A stretch of 24,618 bases of DNA, taken from positions 1-24,618 of the forward strand of contig CAKRQU010000025.1 of NCBI GenBank assembly GCA_934394585.1, written 5' to 3'. This document shows positions 1 to 7,038 of this stretch, one piece after another. Each line of letters opens with the position of its first letter. Positions within the stretch are counted from its first letter, which is position 1. Made by a program: the position numbers and the translations under genes. A model generated the notes under the pieces. That model had not been told where the DNA came from and did no database searches. It worked only from the letters and a program-made list of their open reading frames with translations. The DNA comes from an uncultured Eubacteriales bacterium (GTDB lineage: Bacteria > Bacillota > Clostridia > Oscillospirales > CAG-272).

Positions 1-89
1 GCACCAGCTCCAACTGTGGTCAAACATGTGGTCAAAAAATTTTCGGAATTTCGGGTGGTGCGAAAGTGGTGGGAAAATACCCGATTTAG
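1..89 (+). other. possible 3' end of an upstream gene (integrase-like?), uncertain
   Basis: All three plus frames are open across the first 85 or so bases, and frame 3 closes with TAG at 87-89. Two tandem copies of a TGTGGTCAAA-like motif lie at about 15-36. The short tail contains Cys-Gly-Gln repeated. From memory this resembles the 3' ends of some Firmicutes tyrosine recombinase genes, which often sit beside a tRNA. There is too little sequence to assign a domain, so this is only a lead. Confidence 0.2.
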
Positions 90-100
90 CCCCGAAAATG

Positions 101-140
101 CAAAAAATAAAGCCGAAAACGGTTCATTTTCGGCTTTATT
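101..140 (-). terminator. Rho-independent terminator of tRNA-Pro
   Basis: A perfect 14-bp inverted repeat (arms 106-119 and 127-140, 7-nt loop) contains AAGCCGAAAA and its complement. On the minus strand it is followed by a run of T (complement of 102-107). It begins right after the CCA end of the tRNA, so it ends that transcript. The stem flanks are symmetric, so it may also stop plus-strand transcription arriving from the left. Confidence 0.85.
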
Positions 141-216
141 TGGTCTGAGTGACTGGACTTGAACCAGCGGCCTCTACCACCCCAAGGTAGCGCGCTACCA
201 ACTGCGCCACACCCAG
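141..216 (-). tRNA. tRNA-Pro (anticodon GGG)
   Basis: The minus strand folds into a complete cloverleaf. The acceptor arms CTGGGTG and CACTCAG pair over seven positions with one G-T. The D arm is GCGC/GCGC, and the anticodon stem CTACC/GGTAG encloses the loop TTGGGGT, giving anticodon GGG. The T arm contains TTCAAGT. The discriminator A and the CCA tail are encoded at 141-144. GGG reads CCC and CCT proline codons. The gene has its own promoter and terminator. Confidence 0.96.
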
Positions 217-227
217 ATGCACGTAGT

Positions 228-256
228 ATTATATCATAAAGCTGTATATAAGTCAA
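228..256 (-). promoter_or_regulatory. promoter of tRNA-Pro
   Basis: On the minus strand TTGACT (251-256) and TATAAT (228-233) are separated by 17 bases. The -10 box lies 12 bases upstream of the mature 5' end, which fits a tRNA promoter with a very short leader. Confidence 0.85.
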
Positions 257-352
257 GAGAAAACCGAAAAAAATTCACTGTTTTTTTGGAAAAATTTCTC
301 TTTAACAAGGGAAGCGTGCGCAGAGGCTGCTTCCCGTAAAGGAAAGCAGCCT
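250..352 (-). terminator. probable 3' hairpins after rplL
   Basis: Downstream of rplL the minus strand has a 9-bp hairpin (AGGCTGCTT at 324-332 with AAGCAGCCT at 344-352) that lacks an immediate T tract. Further on is a longer AT-rich imperfect inverted repeat at about 256-301 containing runs of seven A and seven T. One or both probably end the rplJL transcript before the tRNA promoter. Neither is a textbook terminator. Confidence 0.45.
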
Positions 353-373
353 TTGCATACAAAATTTCCGAAA

Positions 374-748
374 TTACTGAATTTCAACAGTTGCGCCTGC
401 TGCTTCAAGAGCTGTCTTGAGAGCCTCAGCTTCTTCCTTGGAAACACCTGTCTTAACAGCCTTGGGAGCGCTTTCAACAAGCTCTTTAGCTTCCTTAAGG
501 CCAAGACCTACTGCTTCTTTAACTGCCTTTACAACGTCGAGCTTCTTAGCACCGAAGTCCTTAAGAACAACGTCGAATTCTGTCTTTTCTTCAGCTACGG
601 GAGCTGCTGCGCCACCCACTGCTGCTACTGCAACAGGAGCTGCGGATACGCCGAATTCCTCTTCGAGAGCCTTTACGAGGTCAGCTACTTCGAGGATAGT
701 AAGAGATTTGATTTCATCAAGAATTGCTGTAATCTTTTCAGATGCCAT
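374..748 (-). CDS. rplL: 50S ribosomal protein L7/L12
   Basis: This is the stalk protein of the large ribosomal subunit. It forms dimers on L10 and recruits translation GTPases. At 124 residues it has the normal family length. The N-terminal dimerisation helices span about 1-35. An Ala/Val/Gly/Pro-rich hinge covers about 36-54. The C-terminal factor-binding domain follows, with the conserved GLGLKEAKELVE stretch at about 81-92. The ATG is preceded by GGAGG nine bases upstream. It lies 70 bp downstream of rplJ and is almost certainly co-transcribed with it from the promoter near 1500. Unlike the usual arrangement, no rpoB follows. The next gene is tRNA-Pro with its own promoter. Confidence 0.97.
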   Translation of the reverse strand: MASEKITAILDEIKSLTILEVADLVKALEEEFGVSAAPVAVAAVGGAAAPVAEEKTEFDVVLKDFGAKKLDVVKAVKEAVGLGLKEAKELVESAPKAVKTGVSKEEAEALKTALEAAGATVEIQ

Positions 749-818
749 GATAATTTTCCTCCGTAATTTAGTAATATGATTTTTTTGATTTGAATTTTAC
801 GCAAAAGCGTAAATAGAT

Positions 819-1331
819 TTAAGCGGCGGTATCTTCGCCGTTCTGCTTGTCCACATAAGCCTGGAGAACATAAGCCAGACCATAGAGAGAGGACTGAAGA
901 CTTCCGAGTACTTTTCCGATAAGAACTTCCTTTGTGGGAAGATCGGCAAGCTCGTTTACACCTGCTTTATCAAGAATAGAACCGTCTACAAAACCTGCTT
1001 TGATTTCAAAAGTTTCGATTTTGTCGGCATATTTCTTGAGTATTTTGGCAGCGGCTACAGGATCGTTTTCACTTGTGGCAACAGCCGTCATACCTTCCAG
1101 AGAAGATGCGAGTTCGGAATAACCTACTTCATCGCAAGCTCTTTTTGTAAGAGTATTTTTGATGACGGAGTATTCTACGCCGCTTTTTCTCAGTTCGGCA
1201 CGAAGAGCCGTATCATCCTCAACGGTAATACCGGAGTAATTTACTATTACACCTGCGATAGACTTTTTCAGTCTTTCCGTAAGGTCAGAAACGATCTGCT
1301 TCTTCTGTTCGAGAACCTGTACACTTGGCAT
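819..1331 (-). CDS. rplJ: 50S ribosomal protein L10
   Basis: L10 anchors L7/L12 dimers to 23S rRNA and, in the family, represses its own operon by binding the mRNA leader. The protein has 170 residues, a normal length. The N-terminal half has the expected pattern (a QKKQIVSDLTERL helix, then VNYSGITV) and the C-terminal helix binds L12. The ATG at 1331 is preceded by AAGGTGG. Upstream lie a recognisable L10 leader, a terminator hairpin and a consensus promoter, so the unit is likely autoregulated by attenuation. It is detached from rplK/rplA, which normally precede it; birA lies upstream instead. Confidence 0.97.
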   Translation of the reverse strand: MPSVQVLEQKKQIVSDLTERLKKSIAGVIVNYSGITVEDDTALRAELRKSGVEYSVIKNTLTKRACDEVGYSELASSLEGMTAVATSENDPVAAAKILKKYADKIETFEIKAGFVDGSILDKAGVNELADLPTKEVLIGKVLGSLQSSLYGLAYVLQAYVDKQNGEDTAA

Positions 1332-1372
1332 AATTACACCACCTTTCGTAATAATAAAGCCAAGCTTGAAAA

Positions 1373-1408
1373 TAAAAAATCTTTCCGCAATGAAGCATAC
1401 GGAAAGAT
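1373..1408 (-). terminator. attenuator terminator in the L10 leader
   Basis: On the minus strand a 9-bp stem (ATCTTTCCG at 1379-1387 paired with CGGAAAGAT at 1400-1408) with a 12-nt loop is followed by a T-rich tract (complement of 1373-1380). It lies after the L10-binding element and about 42 bp before rplJ. This is the position expected for a terminator that L10 binding would favour when the protein is in excess. The regulatory direction is inferred. Confidence 0.8.
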
Positions 1409-1487
1409 AATAAATCGCTTTATAAATCTCTCCTCGGCAGGATAGCTCAGCTTTTACAAAAACCTGCTGTCTTCGGATTGCCTATAT
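1409..1487 (-). ncRNA. ribosomal protein L10 leader (autoregulatory mRNA element)
   Basis: The minus strand carries CCGAAGACAGCAGG and, about 28 bases later, CCTGCCGAGG. These are the hallmark segments of the Firmicutes L10 leader, and the CAGG/CCTG segments can pair with each other. The element starts just after the -10 box of a consensus promoter and ends at the attenuator hairpin. In the family the L10(L12)4 complex binds here and represses rplJL expression. Confidence 0.85.
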
Positions 1488-1516
1488 ATTATACACGTGC
1501 GATGCGAATTTGTCAA
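1488..1516 (-). promoter_or_regulatory. consensus promoter of rplJ-rplL
   Basis: A perfect TTGACA (1511-1516) and a perfect TATAAT (1488-1493) are separated by exactly 17 bases on the minus strand. The start site should fall near 1481, directly at the beginning of the L10 leader. Confidence 0.92.
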
Positions 1517-1530
1517 TAGTTTTTCTTTAT

Positions 1531-2466
1531 TTATTTAATAAATCTCACGGAAATTTCGCCGCCGGAAAGTATTTTTGTTTCTCCGGCAGAAGTTTCTACG
1601 ATAAGCTCGCCGTTTTCTCCGAGAGAAACGGCTTTGCCCGTGCCTTCACTTACGGCGCCGAAAAAGCGGATTTCTTTTCCGAGAACACAGCTTTTTTCGC
1701 AAGCAAAACGAACGATATCCGCGGGATTTTGCGAAACGAGTGATAACAGATTATCGGAGGCGGATGCGCAGAGCCTGTTTTTTCTCACGCGCGTTTCATC
1801 GAGCGCGCAGGCGATATCCGCTATATCGGTGGGGAAGGCTTCGCTTCCTATATTTATGCCTATGCCTACGATGTAATGCGAAAATGTACCTGTTTCGAGA
1901 TCGCTCTGAGCTTCCGTAAGTATGCCGCACACCTTTTTATCGCCGAGATAAATATCGTTTATCCATTTTATACGGGGCGCGGCGTCATATTCCGCCTCTA
2001 TCGCGCGGAGCGTGGCGCAGGCAGCCGCGGTAGTGAGCAGCATGGGAGGAATTTTTACCGATGCGGCGTCGAGGATAAGGCTGAAATATATTCCGCCGTG
2101 CGAAAAAAAGCTTTTTCCGCGGCGACCTCTGCCGCCTGTCTGCGAAGCTGCCGCCACGAGATGCGGCAGTGAAACGGCGGAAGCCATTGCCGCCGCTTTT
2201 TTATTTGTGGAGTCTGTTTCGGAGAAAAATGTTATACCGAAATCGCTTTTTGCATAATATTTTATCAGTTCGGGGCAGAATTTATCGCCCGTCATACGAT
2301 AACCGCGCTCGCCTGCCTCTATATCAAATCCCGCATCGCGCAGAGCGGAGGCGCATTTCCATACGGCGTTTCGCGAAACGCCCGCGGCACGGGCAATATC
2401 CGAACCGCAGACGGTTTGTCCGCCTGCCGCCTCCAGCATTTGCAGCATGGTTTCTTTGGTGCTCAT
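1531..2466 (-). CDS. birA: bifunctional biotin--[acetyl-CoA-carboxylase] ligase / biotin operon repressor
   Basis: The enzyme activates biotin with ATP to biotinyl-AMP and transfers it to a lysine of biotin carboxyl carrier proteins. With its DNA-binding domain it can also repress biotin genes. The 311 residues show an N-terminal winged helix-turn-helix (about 1-60, ARAAGVSRNAVWKCASAL), then the ligase core. The core has the biotinyl-AMP loop GGRGRRGKS at 111-119, KWIND at 167-171 and KVCGIL at 178-183. A small C-terminal SH3-like domain ends the protein. It starts one base after the mnmE stop on the same strand, so the two are probably co-transcribed. Its ribosome binding site is weak, which fits translational coupling. 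No biotin genes are visible nearby. Confidence 0.95.
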   Translation of the reverse strand: MSTKETMLQMLEAAGGQTVCGSDIARAAGVSRNAVWKCASALRDAGFDIEAGERGYRMTGDKFCPELIKYYAKSDFGITFFSETDSTNKKAAAMASAVSLPHLVAAASQTGGRGRRGKSFFSHGGIYFSLILDAASVKIPPMLLTTAAACATLRAIEAEYDAAPRIKWINDIYLGDKKVCGILTEAQSDLETGTFSHYIVGIGINIGSEAFPTDIADIACALDETRVRKNRLCASASDNLLSLVSQNPADIVRFACEKSCVLGKEIRFFGAVSEGTGKAVSLGENGELIVETSAGETKILSGGEISVRFIK

Positions 2467-2467
2467 A

Positions 2468-3850
2468 TCACTTACCTACACAAAAATTATGAAATATTCT
2501 GTTTACTATATCTTCGCCGACGCTTCTGCCGTCTATTTCGCCTATGGCGCTCATTGCCTGCTCCAGTTCGCTGCCAGCTATATCCTCGCCCAATGTATCG
2601 AGCGCCGCGAGAGCGCTTTTTGTGAGGGCGAAGGCACGACATACCGCACCGTATTGACGTTCGCCGGTCAGCACGGGTCCGTTTCCGATATCGCCGTCGG
2701 TGCAGAGCGACTGTATTTTGCCTGTCAGTATGTTTTTTGCGCTTTCTTCTTTTGCACATACGCGCACATAGTTTTCAAAACCGAGCGCGTCGGCAGGGAA
2801 TGACTCGCCTTTATCCGCCTTATTTATCACGGCGATGATATCGCAGTTTTCGGGCGCTTTTTCACGAATCAGCGAAATTATGCGCATATCTTCGGCATCG
2901 GGCGGCGTGCTTCCGTCAAAAACGGCGAGTATCAGCTCCGCATTGCCGATGGCGGAAAGAGAACGCTCCACGCCTATTTTTTCCACTGCGTCGCCTGTTT
3001 CGCGTATGCCTGCCGTATCGCAGAGGCGGAGGAGAATATCGCCCGCGGCGACTGTTTCCGTTATCACGTCGCGCGTCGTTCCCGCCACATCCGTGACTAT
3101 CGCCCTGTCACTGCCGCAGAGCAGATTCAGCACGGTGGATTTTCCCGTATTCGGTTTGCCGCATATCACGGTATTTATGCCTTCGCATACGGCGTGCCCT
3201 GTTTTGTATGTGGCGGCGAGCTTTTCGAGGCTTTCGGAAAGCGTTTCCATTCTTTGCCGCATTTCATCGCGGGAAAGCGGAGAAAGATTCTCCTCCGGAA
3301 AATCTATCGTGGCATAAGCGCCGGAAATTATCTCGCCCATTTCGTCGTAAAGCCTGTCGGTTTCGCGCTTTATTTTGCCCTGCGCCGCATTTTCCCACAG
3401 GCGCAGACTGCTGTCTGTTTTCGCGTCGATTTTGCCTATCACGGCTTCCGCCTGCGAAAGACTTATTTTTCCCGAGGAGAAAGCGCGCCGCGTAAATTCG
3501 CCTGCCGCCGCCTGTACCGCTCCGCATTCGAATGCGCGCGAAAGCACGCGGCTCGAGAGCAATATGCCGCCGTGACACGAAATTTCCACCGTATCCTCGC
3601 CCGTGAACGAATGAGGCGCGCGGAAAACCGTCACCACGGCTTCGTCGAGCACGGTGCCGTCCGCATTTTTTATATCGCACAGCGCGGCATAATTTGATTT
3701 TATATCGGAAAGCAGTTTGCCGCTTTTCGGGAAAATGAATTTTTCGCCCGTGGCTATGCTGCCGTCGCCCGACATACGGATGACGGCTATGCCGCCTTTT
3801 CCGCGCGGCGTGGATATTGCGGCTATTACGGAGCCGAACATACTGTACAT
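2468..3850 (-). CDS. mnmE: tRNA modification GTPase MnmE
   Basis: With MnmG, MnmE installs the carboxymethylaminomethyl or aminomethyl group on the wobble uridine of several tRNAs, using GTP and a folate donor. The chosen start gives 460 residues. It has AAGGAG seven bases upstream, whereas the longer in-frame start near 3916 would run through a terminator hairpin. The N-terminal folate-binding domain begins IAAISTPRGKGGIAVIRMSG. A G domain is inserted in the helical domain: P-loop GKPNTGKS at 231-238, TTRD at 258-261, DTAG at 278-281, then NKAD. The protein ends in the catalytic CVGK motif. mnmG is not in the window. birA follows after one base. Confidence 0.96.
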   Translation of the reverse strand: MYSMFGSVIAAISTPRGKGGIAVIRMSGDGSIATGEKFIFPKSGKLLSDIKSNYAALCDIKNADGTVLDEAVVTVFRAPHSFTGEDTVEISCHGGILLSSRVLSRAFECGAVQAAAGEFTRRAFSSGKISLSQAEAVIGKIDAKTDSSLRLWENAAQGKIKRETDRLYDEMGEIISGAYATIDFPEENLSPLSRDEMRQRMETLSESLEKLAATYKTGHAVCEGINTVICGKPNTGKSTVLNLLCGSDRAIVTDVAGTTRDVITETVAAGDILLRLCDTAGIRETGDAVEKIGVERSLSAIGNAELILAVFDGSTPPDAEDMRIISLIREKAPENCDIIAVINKADKGESFPADALGFENYVRVCAKEESAKNILTGKIQSLCTDGDIGNGPVLTGERQYGAVCRAFALTKSALAALDTLGEDIAGSELEQAMSAIGEIDGRSVGEDIVNRIFHNFCVGK

Positions 3851-3899
3851 GATTTTTCTCCTTGTGAGTGGAATTTTGATTTTATGCTTTTTGCCAAAA

Positions 3900-3930
3900 G
3901 AAAAACCCGTCGGCAAGACGGGCTTTTTCT
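3900..3930 (-). terminator. terminator between jag and mnmE
   Basis: The stem CCCGTC/GACGGG (about 3906-3922, loop GGCAA) is flanked by A5 on one side and T5 on the other, so it works on the minus strand and is symmetric. It separates the rpmH-to-jag cluster from mnmE-birA, at least partly. I see no strong promoter between it and mnmE, so some read-through is likely. Confidence 0.75.
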
Positions 3931-3951
3931 CATAAGCCCGAAGGCTTTTAT

Positions 3952-4824
3952 TTACTGAATAGTGCTGCCGAATTCACGCAGCTTTGCAAAATAGCTGTCC
4001 AGATCCTTTGCCTTTTCTATTTTTCTGGGCTGGGGACGGGGAGTATCGGGGCGCTTGTATGCGGGTTTTTCGGCGCTGTCGGTGCGCTTGCCTTTGGAAA
4101 AATCGCGTCTGTCGTTTCTTTTTCCGTCGCGGCGTCTGTCGCGGCTTCGCTCGCTTGCGGCGCGGGGAGCTTTTGCTTCCGTGGGCTTTGCAGTGCCTTC
4201 GATATAGATTATTACGCGGCGGTTGCCTTCCTGACCTACGGAATTTGTCGTCACGCCCTCTATGAGCTGCACTTCGGAATGGATAATGCGGCGCTCGTAG
4301 GCGTTCATTGGCTCCAGACTTACGCTTCTGCCTGTCTTTTTAACCTTTTCAGCCATGCGGTTTGCGAGAGCGCGCAGAGTTTTCTCTCTCTTTTCGCGGT
4401 AGTTTTCTATGTCCACCGTGATGCGCGTGTATTTTCTTTCGTCGCTTTCCTTTTTGTTTGCGGCGAGATTTACGAGATACTGGAAAGCATCGAGCGTATC
4501 GCCGTGATGACCGATGAGAGTGCTGGCATCCTTGCCCGTCACGGTGACGGTGGCTTCGCCGGAAGCCGTTTCAACAATGGATGCTTCGGCTTCGAGCTCC
4601 AGATCGGCTATTATCGTATTTACAAATTTTGCGGCGGCATCCACGGGTTTGAAAACGTGGATCACCTTTACTGTGGCGGGTGAACCGCCTATGCCGAGAA
4701 AGCCTTTTTTCGCTTCCTCTATTACTTCGTATTCTGTTTCGCTTACCGGAACGCCAAGCTCTGCCGCGCCTTTGGCTACGGCTTCGTCGACTGTGGCGGC
4801 GCGAACTGTGATTTCGCTTTTCAT
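3952..4824 (-). CDS. jag: KH/R3H RNA-binding protein Jag (KhpB/EloR)
   Basis: This is a cytoplasmic RNA-binding protein. In Firmicutes it acts with KhpA in control of cell elongation and division and is nearly always encoded beside yidC. The 290 residues show a Jag_N domain at about 1-52 and a type II KH domain at about 78-140 containing GHHGDTLD at 105-112. An R3H domain follows at about 145-210, with the Arg-x3-His signature at R178/H182. After it comes a long, very basic, low-complexity tail (about 213-270, rich in Arg, Lys, Asp) and a short final helix. This tail is longer than in many homologues and may contact RNA. The gene starts 18 bp after yidC, and a terminator follows. Confidence 0.93.
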   Translation of the reverse strand: MKSEITVRAATVDEAVAKGAAELGVPVSETEYEVIEEAKKGFLGIGGSPATVKVIHVFKPVDAAAKFVNTIIADLELEAEASIVETASGEATVTVTGKDASTLIGHHGDTLDAFQYLVNLAANKKESDERKYTRITVDIENYREKREKTLRALANRMAEKVKKTGRSVSLEPMNAYERRIIHSEVQLIEGVTTNSVGQEGNRRVIIYIEGTAKPTEAKAPRAASERSRDRRRDGKRNDRRDFSKGKRTDSAEKPAYKRPDTPRPQPRKIEKAKDLDSYFAKLREFGSTIQ

Positions 4825-4842
4825 TATAAAATTACCTTTCGA

Positions 4843-5862
4843 TCAATCTCTGTCATAACGGGTAGGACCGTCGCCACCGAGCTCGGCGTCCTCCTCGTCG
4901 GAATCATAATCCTCGGAGAGGCGCTGCTTTTTGTTCGCCTCGGCGAGCTTTTTCTTTGCCGCCTTTGCACTGTATTCGCGCTCGGCTGCCTTGATGTCCT
5001 CTTCCGTTATTTTGGGAAGAGGCATTGCTTTTGCCAGTATTATTGTCTGGAGCACGCCGAGTACGTTATTGAAGAACCAGTAAATGCCGATAGCGGCGGG
5101 GAAACCGAATGAAAACGCAGTGGTCATGGCAGGCAGTAAAAGATCCATTACCACATTCATGGTTTTTGCCTGTGTGCCTTCCTGCATCATGGGCTGGGGC
5201 ATGAATTTTCTCTGCAGCTTGGAAGCAAAGAACTGACCGACAAATGTTATTACCGGTATTACGATAAGCCACGATGTGAAGGTCGGTTTTGCCGCGAGCG
5301 CGTTTGCCATACCGAAAAGACTGAAATTCGGAAGTCCGGCGATGGTGAGATTTTCAAGACCGCCGCCGAGCGCATTGATAGCGTCAATATTTTCGGATGT
5401 GATATAGGCGAGAAGCTCGATATCGCGTTTTGCCGCGGCGGCGGATATACCCGGTATGCTTTCCTTTAAGAAATTATACAGGGTGGTAACTGCGTCGGCG
5501 GAAAGCCCGCACACATAGCGGAGCGGGTTCATCATTACATTGTAAATCAGCATTACGATCACGAGCTGGATAAGCATCGGCAGGCAACCGCCGAAGGCGT
5601 TGTATCCGCTCTCGCTGTACATAGTCTGTATCTCGTTATTCATTTTGGTCATCGTGACCTGGTCTGTTCTTCCGCTGTATTTTTTGCGGATAGCCATTTC
5701 CTTCGGTCGCAATGACATCTGCTTCTGCGAATTTTTCTGCTGCTTTATTCCGAAAGGAACGAGTATCAGCTTTACCATCAGCGCAAGCAGAAGAATGGCA
5801 ATGAGATAATGCCCTGTGATATTATTGAAAAAATTCAATATACTTGCAACTATTGTATTCAT
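4843..5862 (-). CDS. yidC: membrane protein insertase YidC/Oxa1 family
   Basis: It inserts and folds membrane proteins, alone or with SecYEG. The 339 residues lack the large periplasmic domain of Gram-negative YidC, as expected in Gram-positives. Hydrophobic segments include about 19-38 (first core helix, followed by a positively charged IKQQKN), the GGCLPMLIQLVIVMLIYNVMM helix near 92-112, and C-terminal helices near 198-215 and 245-285. The hydrophilic tail is first Lys-rich and then acidic, with a run of Asp and Glu. There is an unusually long extracytoplasmic loop between the second and third core helices (about 113-195). No clear lipobox is present. AAGGAG lies six bases before the ATG. 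It sits between yidD and jag. Confidence 0.95.
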   Translation of the reverse strand: MNTIVASILNFFNNITGHYLIAILLLALMVKLILVPFGIKQQKNSQKQMSLRPKEMAIRKKYSGRTDQVTMTKMNNEIQTMYSESGYNAFGGCLPMLIQLVIVMLIYNVMMNPLRYVCGLSADAVTTLYNFLKESIPGISAAAAKRDIELLAYITSENIDAINALGGGLENLTIAGLPNFSLFGMANALAAKPTFTSWLIVIPVITFVGQFFASKLQRKFMPQPMMQEGTQAKTMNVVMDLLLPAMTTAFSFGFPAAIGIYWFFNNVLGVLQTIILAKAMPLPKITEEDIKAAEREYSAKAAKKKLAEANKKQRLSEDYDSDEEDAELGGDGPTRYDRD

Positions 5863-5904
5863 TTTTTTCTCCTTGTAAAATAGGGAAATCGGCGATATGA
5901 AAAA

Positions 5905-6126
5905 TCATCTTTTTCTTTTCGGGACAGGATCATCGCCACCCCTGCAAAAAGGATTGCATCTGATTATGCGCCACAGTGTAAGCCCCAGCCCGCGTATAAA
6001 TCCCCATTCCGTAAAAGCCTCTATGGCATATTGCGAGCAGGTGGGATTGAAACGGCAACAGGGACGTTTCAGCGGCGAAATCACTTTGCGGTAGAATTTT
6101 ACCAGAGCTATGGCAATATATTTCAT
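5905..6126 (-). CDS. yidD: membrane protein insertion efficiency factor YidD
   Basis: YidD is a small membrane-associated protein that helps YidC-dependent insertion. Its 73 residues carry the family signature PCCRFNPTCSQYA (about 22-34) and the C-terminal RCNPFCRGGDDPVP. The N-terminal amphipathic helix is expected to lie on the membrane. The ATG overlaps the rnpA stop codon by four bases (ATGA), so the two are translationally coupled. yidC follows after about 40 bp. Confidence 0.95.
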   Translation of the reverse strand: MKYIAIALVKFYRKVISPLKRPCCRFNPTCSQYAIEAFTEWGFIRGLGLTLWRIIRCNPFCRGGDDPVPKRKR

Positions 6127-6533
6127 ACAGCAGTATTTTCGGTCGGCTTTTGCGGGGCGGGGAAAATCAGCCCCAGCTTTTTTGCGGCGTAAAGCAAATC
6201 GCCGTAAATATCGCCGCTTTTGGCAGTCGTCGCCGCAGGTCTTGCGGCTATCACCACGAGCAGACCTTTTTTCAGATTATTTTCCTTTTCGAGCTTTGCG
6301 TATGCGGCACGCAGGATTCTTCTTGTCCGCGTGCGCACCACCGCTTTACCGAGCTTTTTCGAAACCGTCAGTCCCAGGCGGTTTACCTTCGTTTTCAGCG
6401 GATTTTCGCGGGCGAGCCGCGAAGCGTGGTAATCGGTCAATACATATACCACAATATGGCGGCAGAAAACTTTCTGCCCTCTGTCATACACCTTTTTATA
6501 AAGGTGATTCTCGGAAATGGCTATGTTTTTCAC
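6123..6533 (-). CDS. rnpA: ribonuclease P protein component
   Basis: RnpA is the protein cofactor of RNase P, which removes 5' leaders from pre-tRNAs. The 136 residues show the family pattern, including VNRLGLTVSKKLGKAVVRTRTRR near 50-72. The canonical Arg-Asn-Arg of the RNR box appears here as Arg-Thr-Arg. The C-terminal tail after LGLIF is short, Pro/Thr-rich and probably disordered. Translation starts at a GTG seven bases after GGAGG. It follows rpmH and overlaps yidD by four bases. Confidence 0.94.
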   Translation of the reverse strand: MKNIAISENHLYKKVYDRGQKVFCRHIVVYVLTDYHASRLARENPLKTKVNRLGLTVSKKLGKAVVRTRTRRILRAAYAKLEKENNLKKGLLVVIAARPAATTAKSGDIYGDLLYAAKKLGLIFPAPQKPTENTAV

Positions 6534-6579
6534 ACATATTCCTCCGAAAAAGTTTTTTCGATTTTTTGCTTTTGTCCCA

Positions 6580-6616
6580 TAAAAAATGAAAGCCTATGAA
6601 TACTGACACAGGCTTT
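6580..6616 (-). terminator. hairpin with T tract between rpmH and rnpA
   Basis: AAAGCCT (6589-6595) and AGGCTTT (6610-6616) pair around a 14-nt loop. On the minus strand they are followed by a run of T (complement of 6581-6586). This looks like a partial terminator that would lower rnpA expression relative to the abundant L34. The long loop makes it weaker than typical. Confidence 0.6.
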
Positions 6617-6642
6617 AATCTATTTTCGACACAAAGCTAAAA

Positions 6643-6777
6643 TCAGTAGCTAAGACGAACTCTGCCTTTAGCGCGTCTTCTTTTCAGAACCTTGCGACCG
6701 TTTGCCGTACTCATTCTCTTGCGGAAGCCGTGTTCTTTCTGTCGCTGGATCTTCTTGGGTTGGTAAGTTCTGAGCAT
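6643..6777 (-). CDS. rpmH: 50S ribosomal protein L34
   Basis: Reading the minus strand from the ATG at 6777 gives a 44-residue highly basic protein that begins MLRTYQPKKIQRQKEHGF and ends GRVRLSY. This is an essentially canonical L34 of normal length. TAAGGAGGTG lies nine bases upstream of the start. It is the first gene of the minus-strand rpmH-rnpA-yidD-yidC-jag cluster. In many bacteria dnaA and the origin lie on the other side of rpmH; here the neighbour is an amidase gene. Confidence 0.97.
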   Translation of the reverse strand: MLRTYQPKKIQRQKEHGFRKRMSTANGRKVLKRRRAKGRVRLSY

Positions 6778-6854
6778 TATTCAACACCTCCTTACATCGT
6801 CGCGCCGCAGAAATAAAAACCGCGGCGACATATAACGCTACAACTACATCGTAC

Positions 6855-6884
6855 ATTATACACTGCAAAAGGCGCACTTGTCAA
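6855..6884 (-). promoter_or_regulatory. promoter of rpmH cluster
   Basis: On the minus strand TTGACA (6879-6884) and TATAAT (6855-6860) are both perfect, with an 18-base spacer. The start site would be near 6848, leaving a leader of about 70 bases before rpmH. Confidence 0.85.
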
Positions 6885-7038
6885 GTAGAAAATGGATTTT
6901 TTCGAAAAAACATTGATTTTTTGTCTTTATTCCTTTTTATTATAATATAAAAATGCCGAAATAAACGGCAAAACCGACCGCAGCTGTCAAAAATGCGGTA
7001 TTTCGAATATAATGTAAAAAATATATTTGGAGGTTTTT

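Noticed and set aside
353..779. Plus-strand open frames opposite rplL
   Set aside because: They are shadows of a clear L7/L12 gene on the minus strand.
3851..3916. Longer N-terminus for MnmE
   Set aside because: The extra 22 residues are encoded through a terminator hairpin; the downstream ATG has an AAGGAG at proper distance and gives the normal family start.
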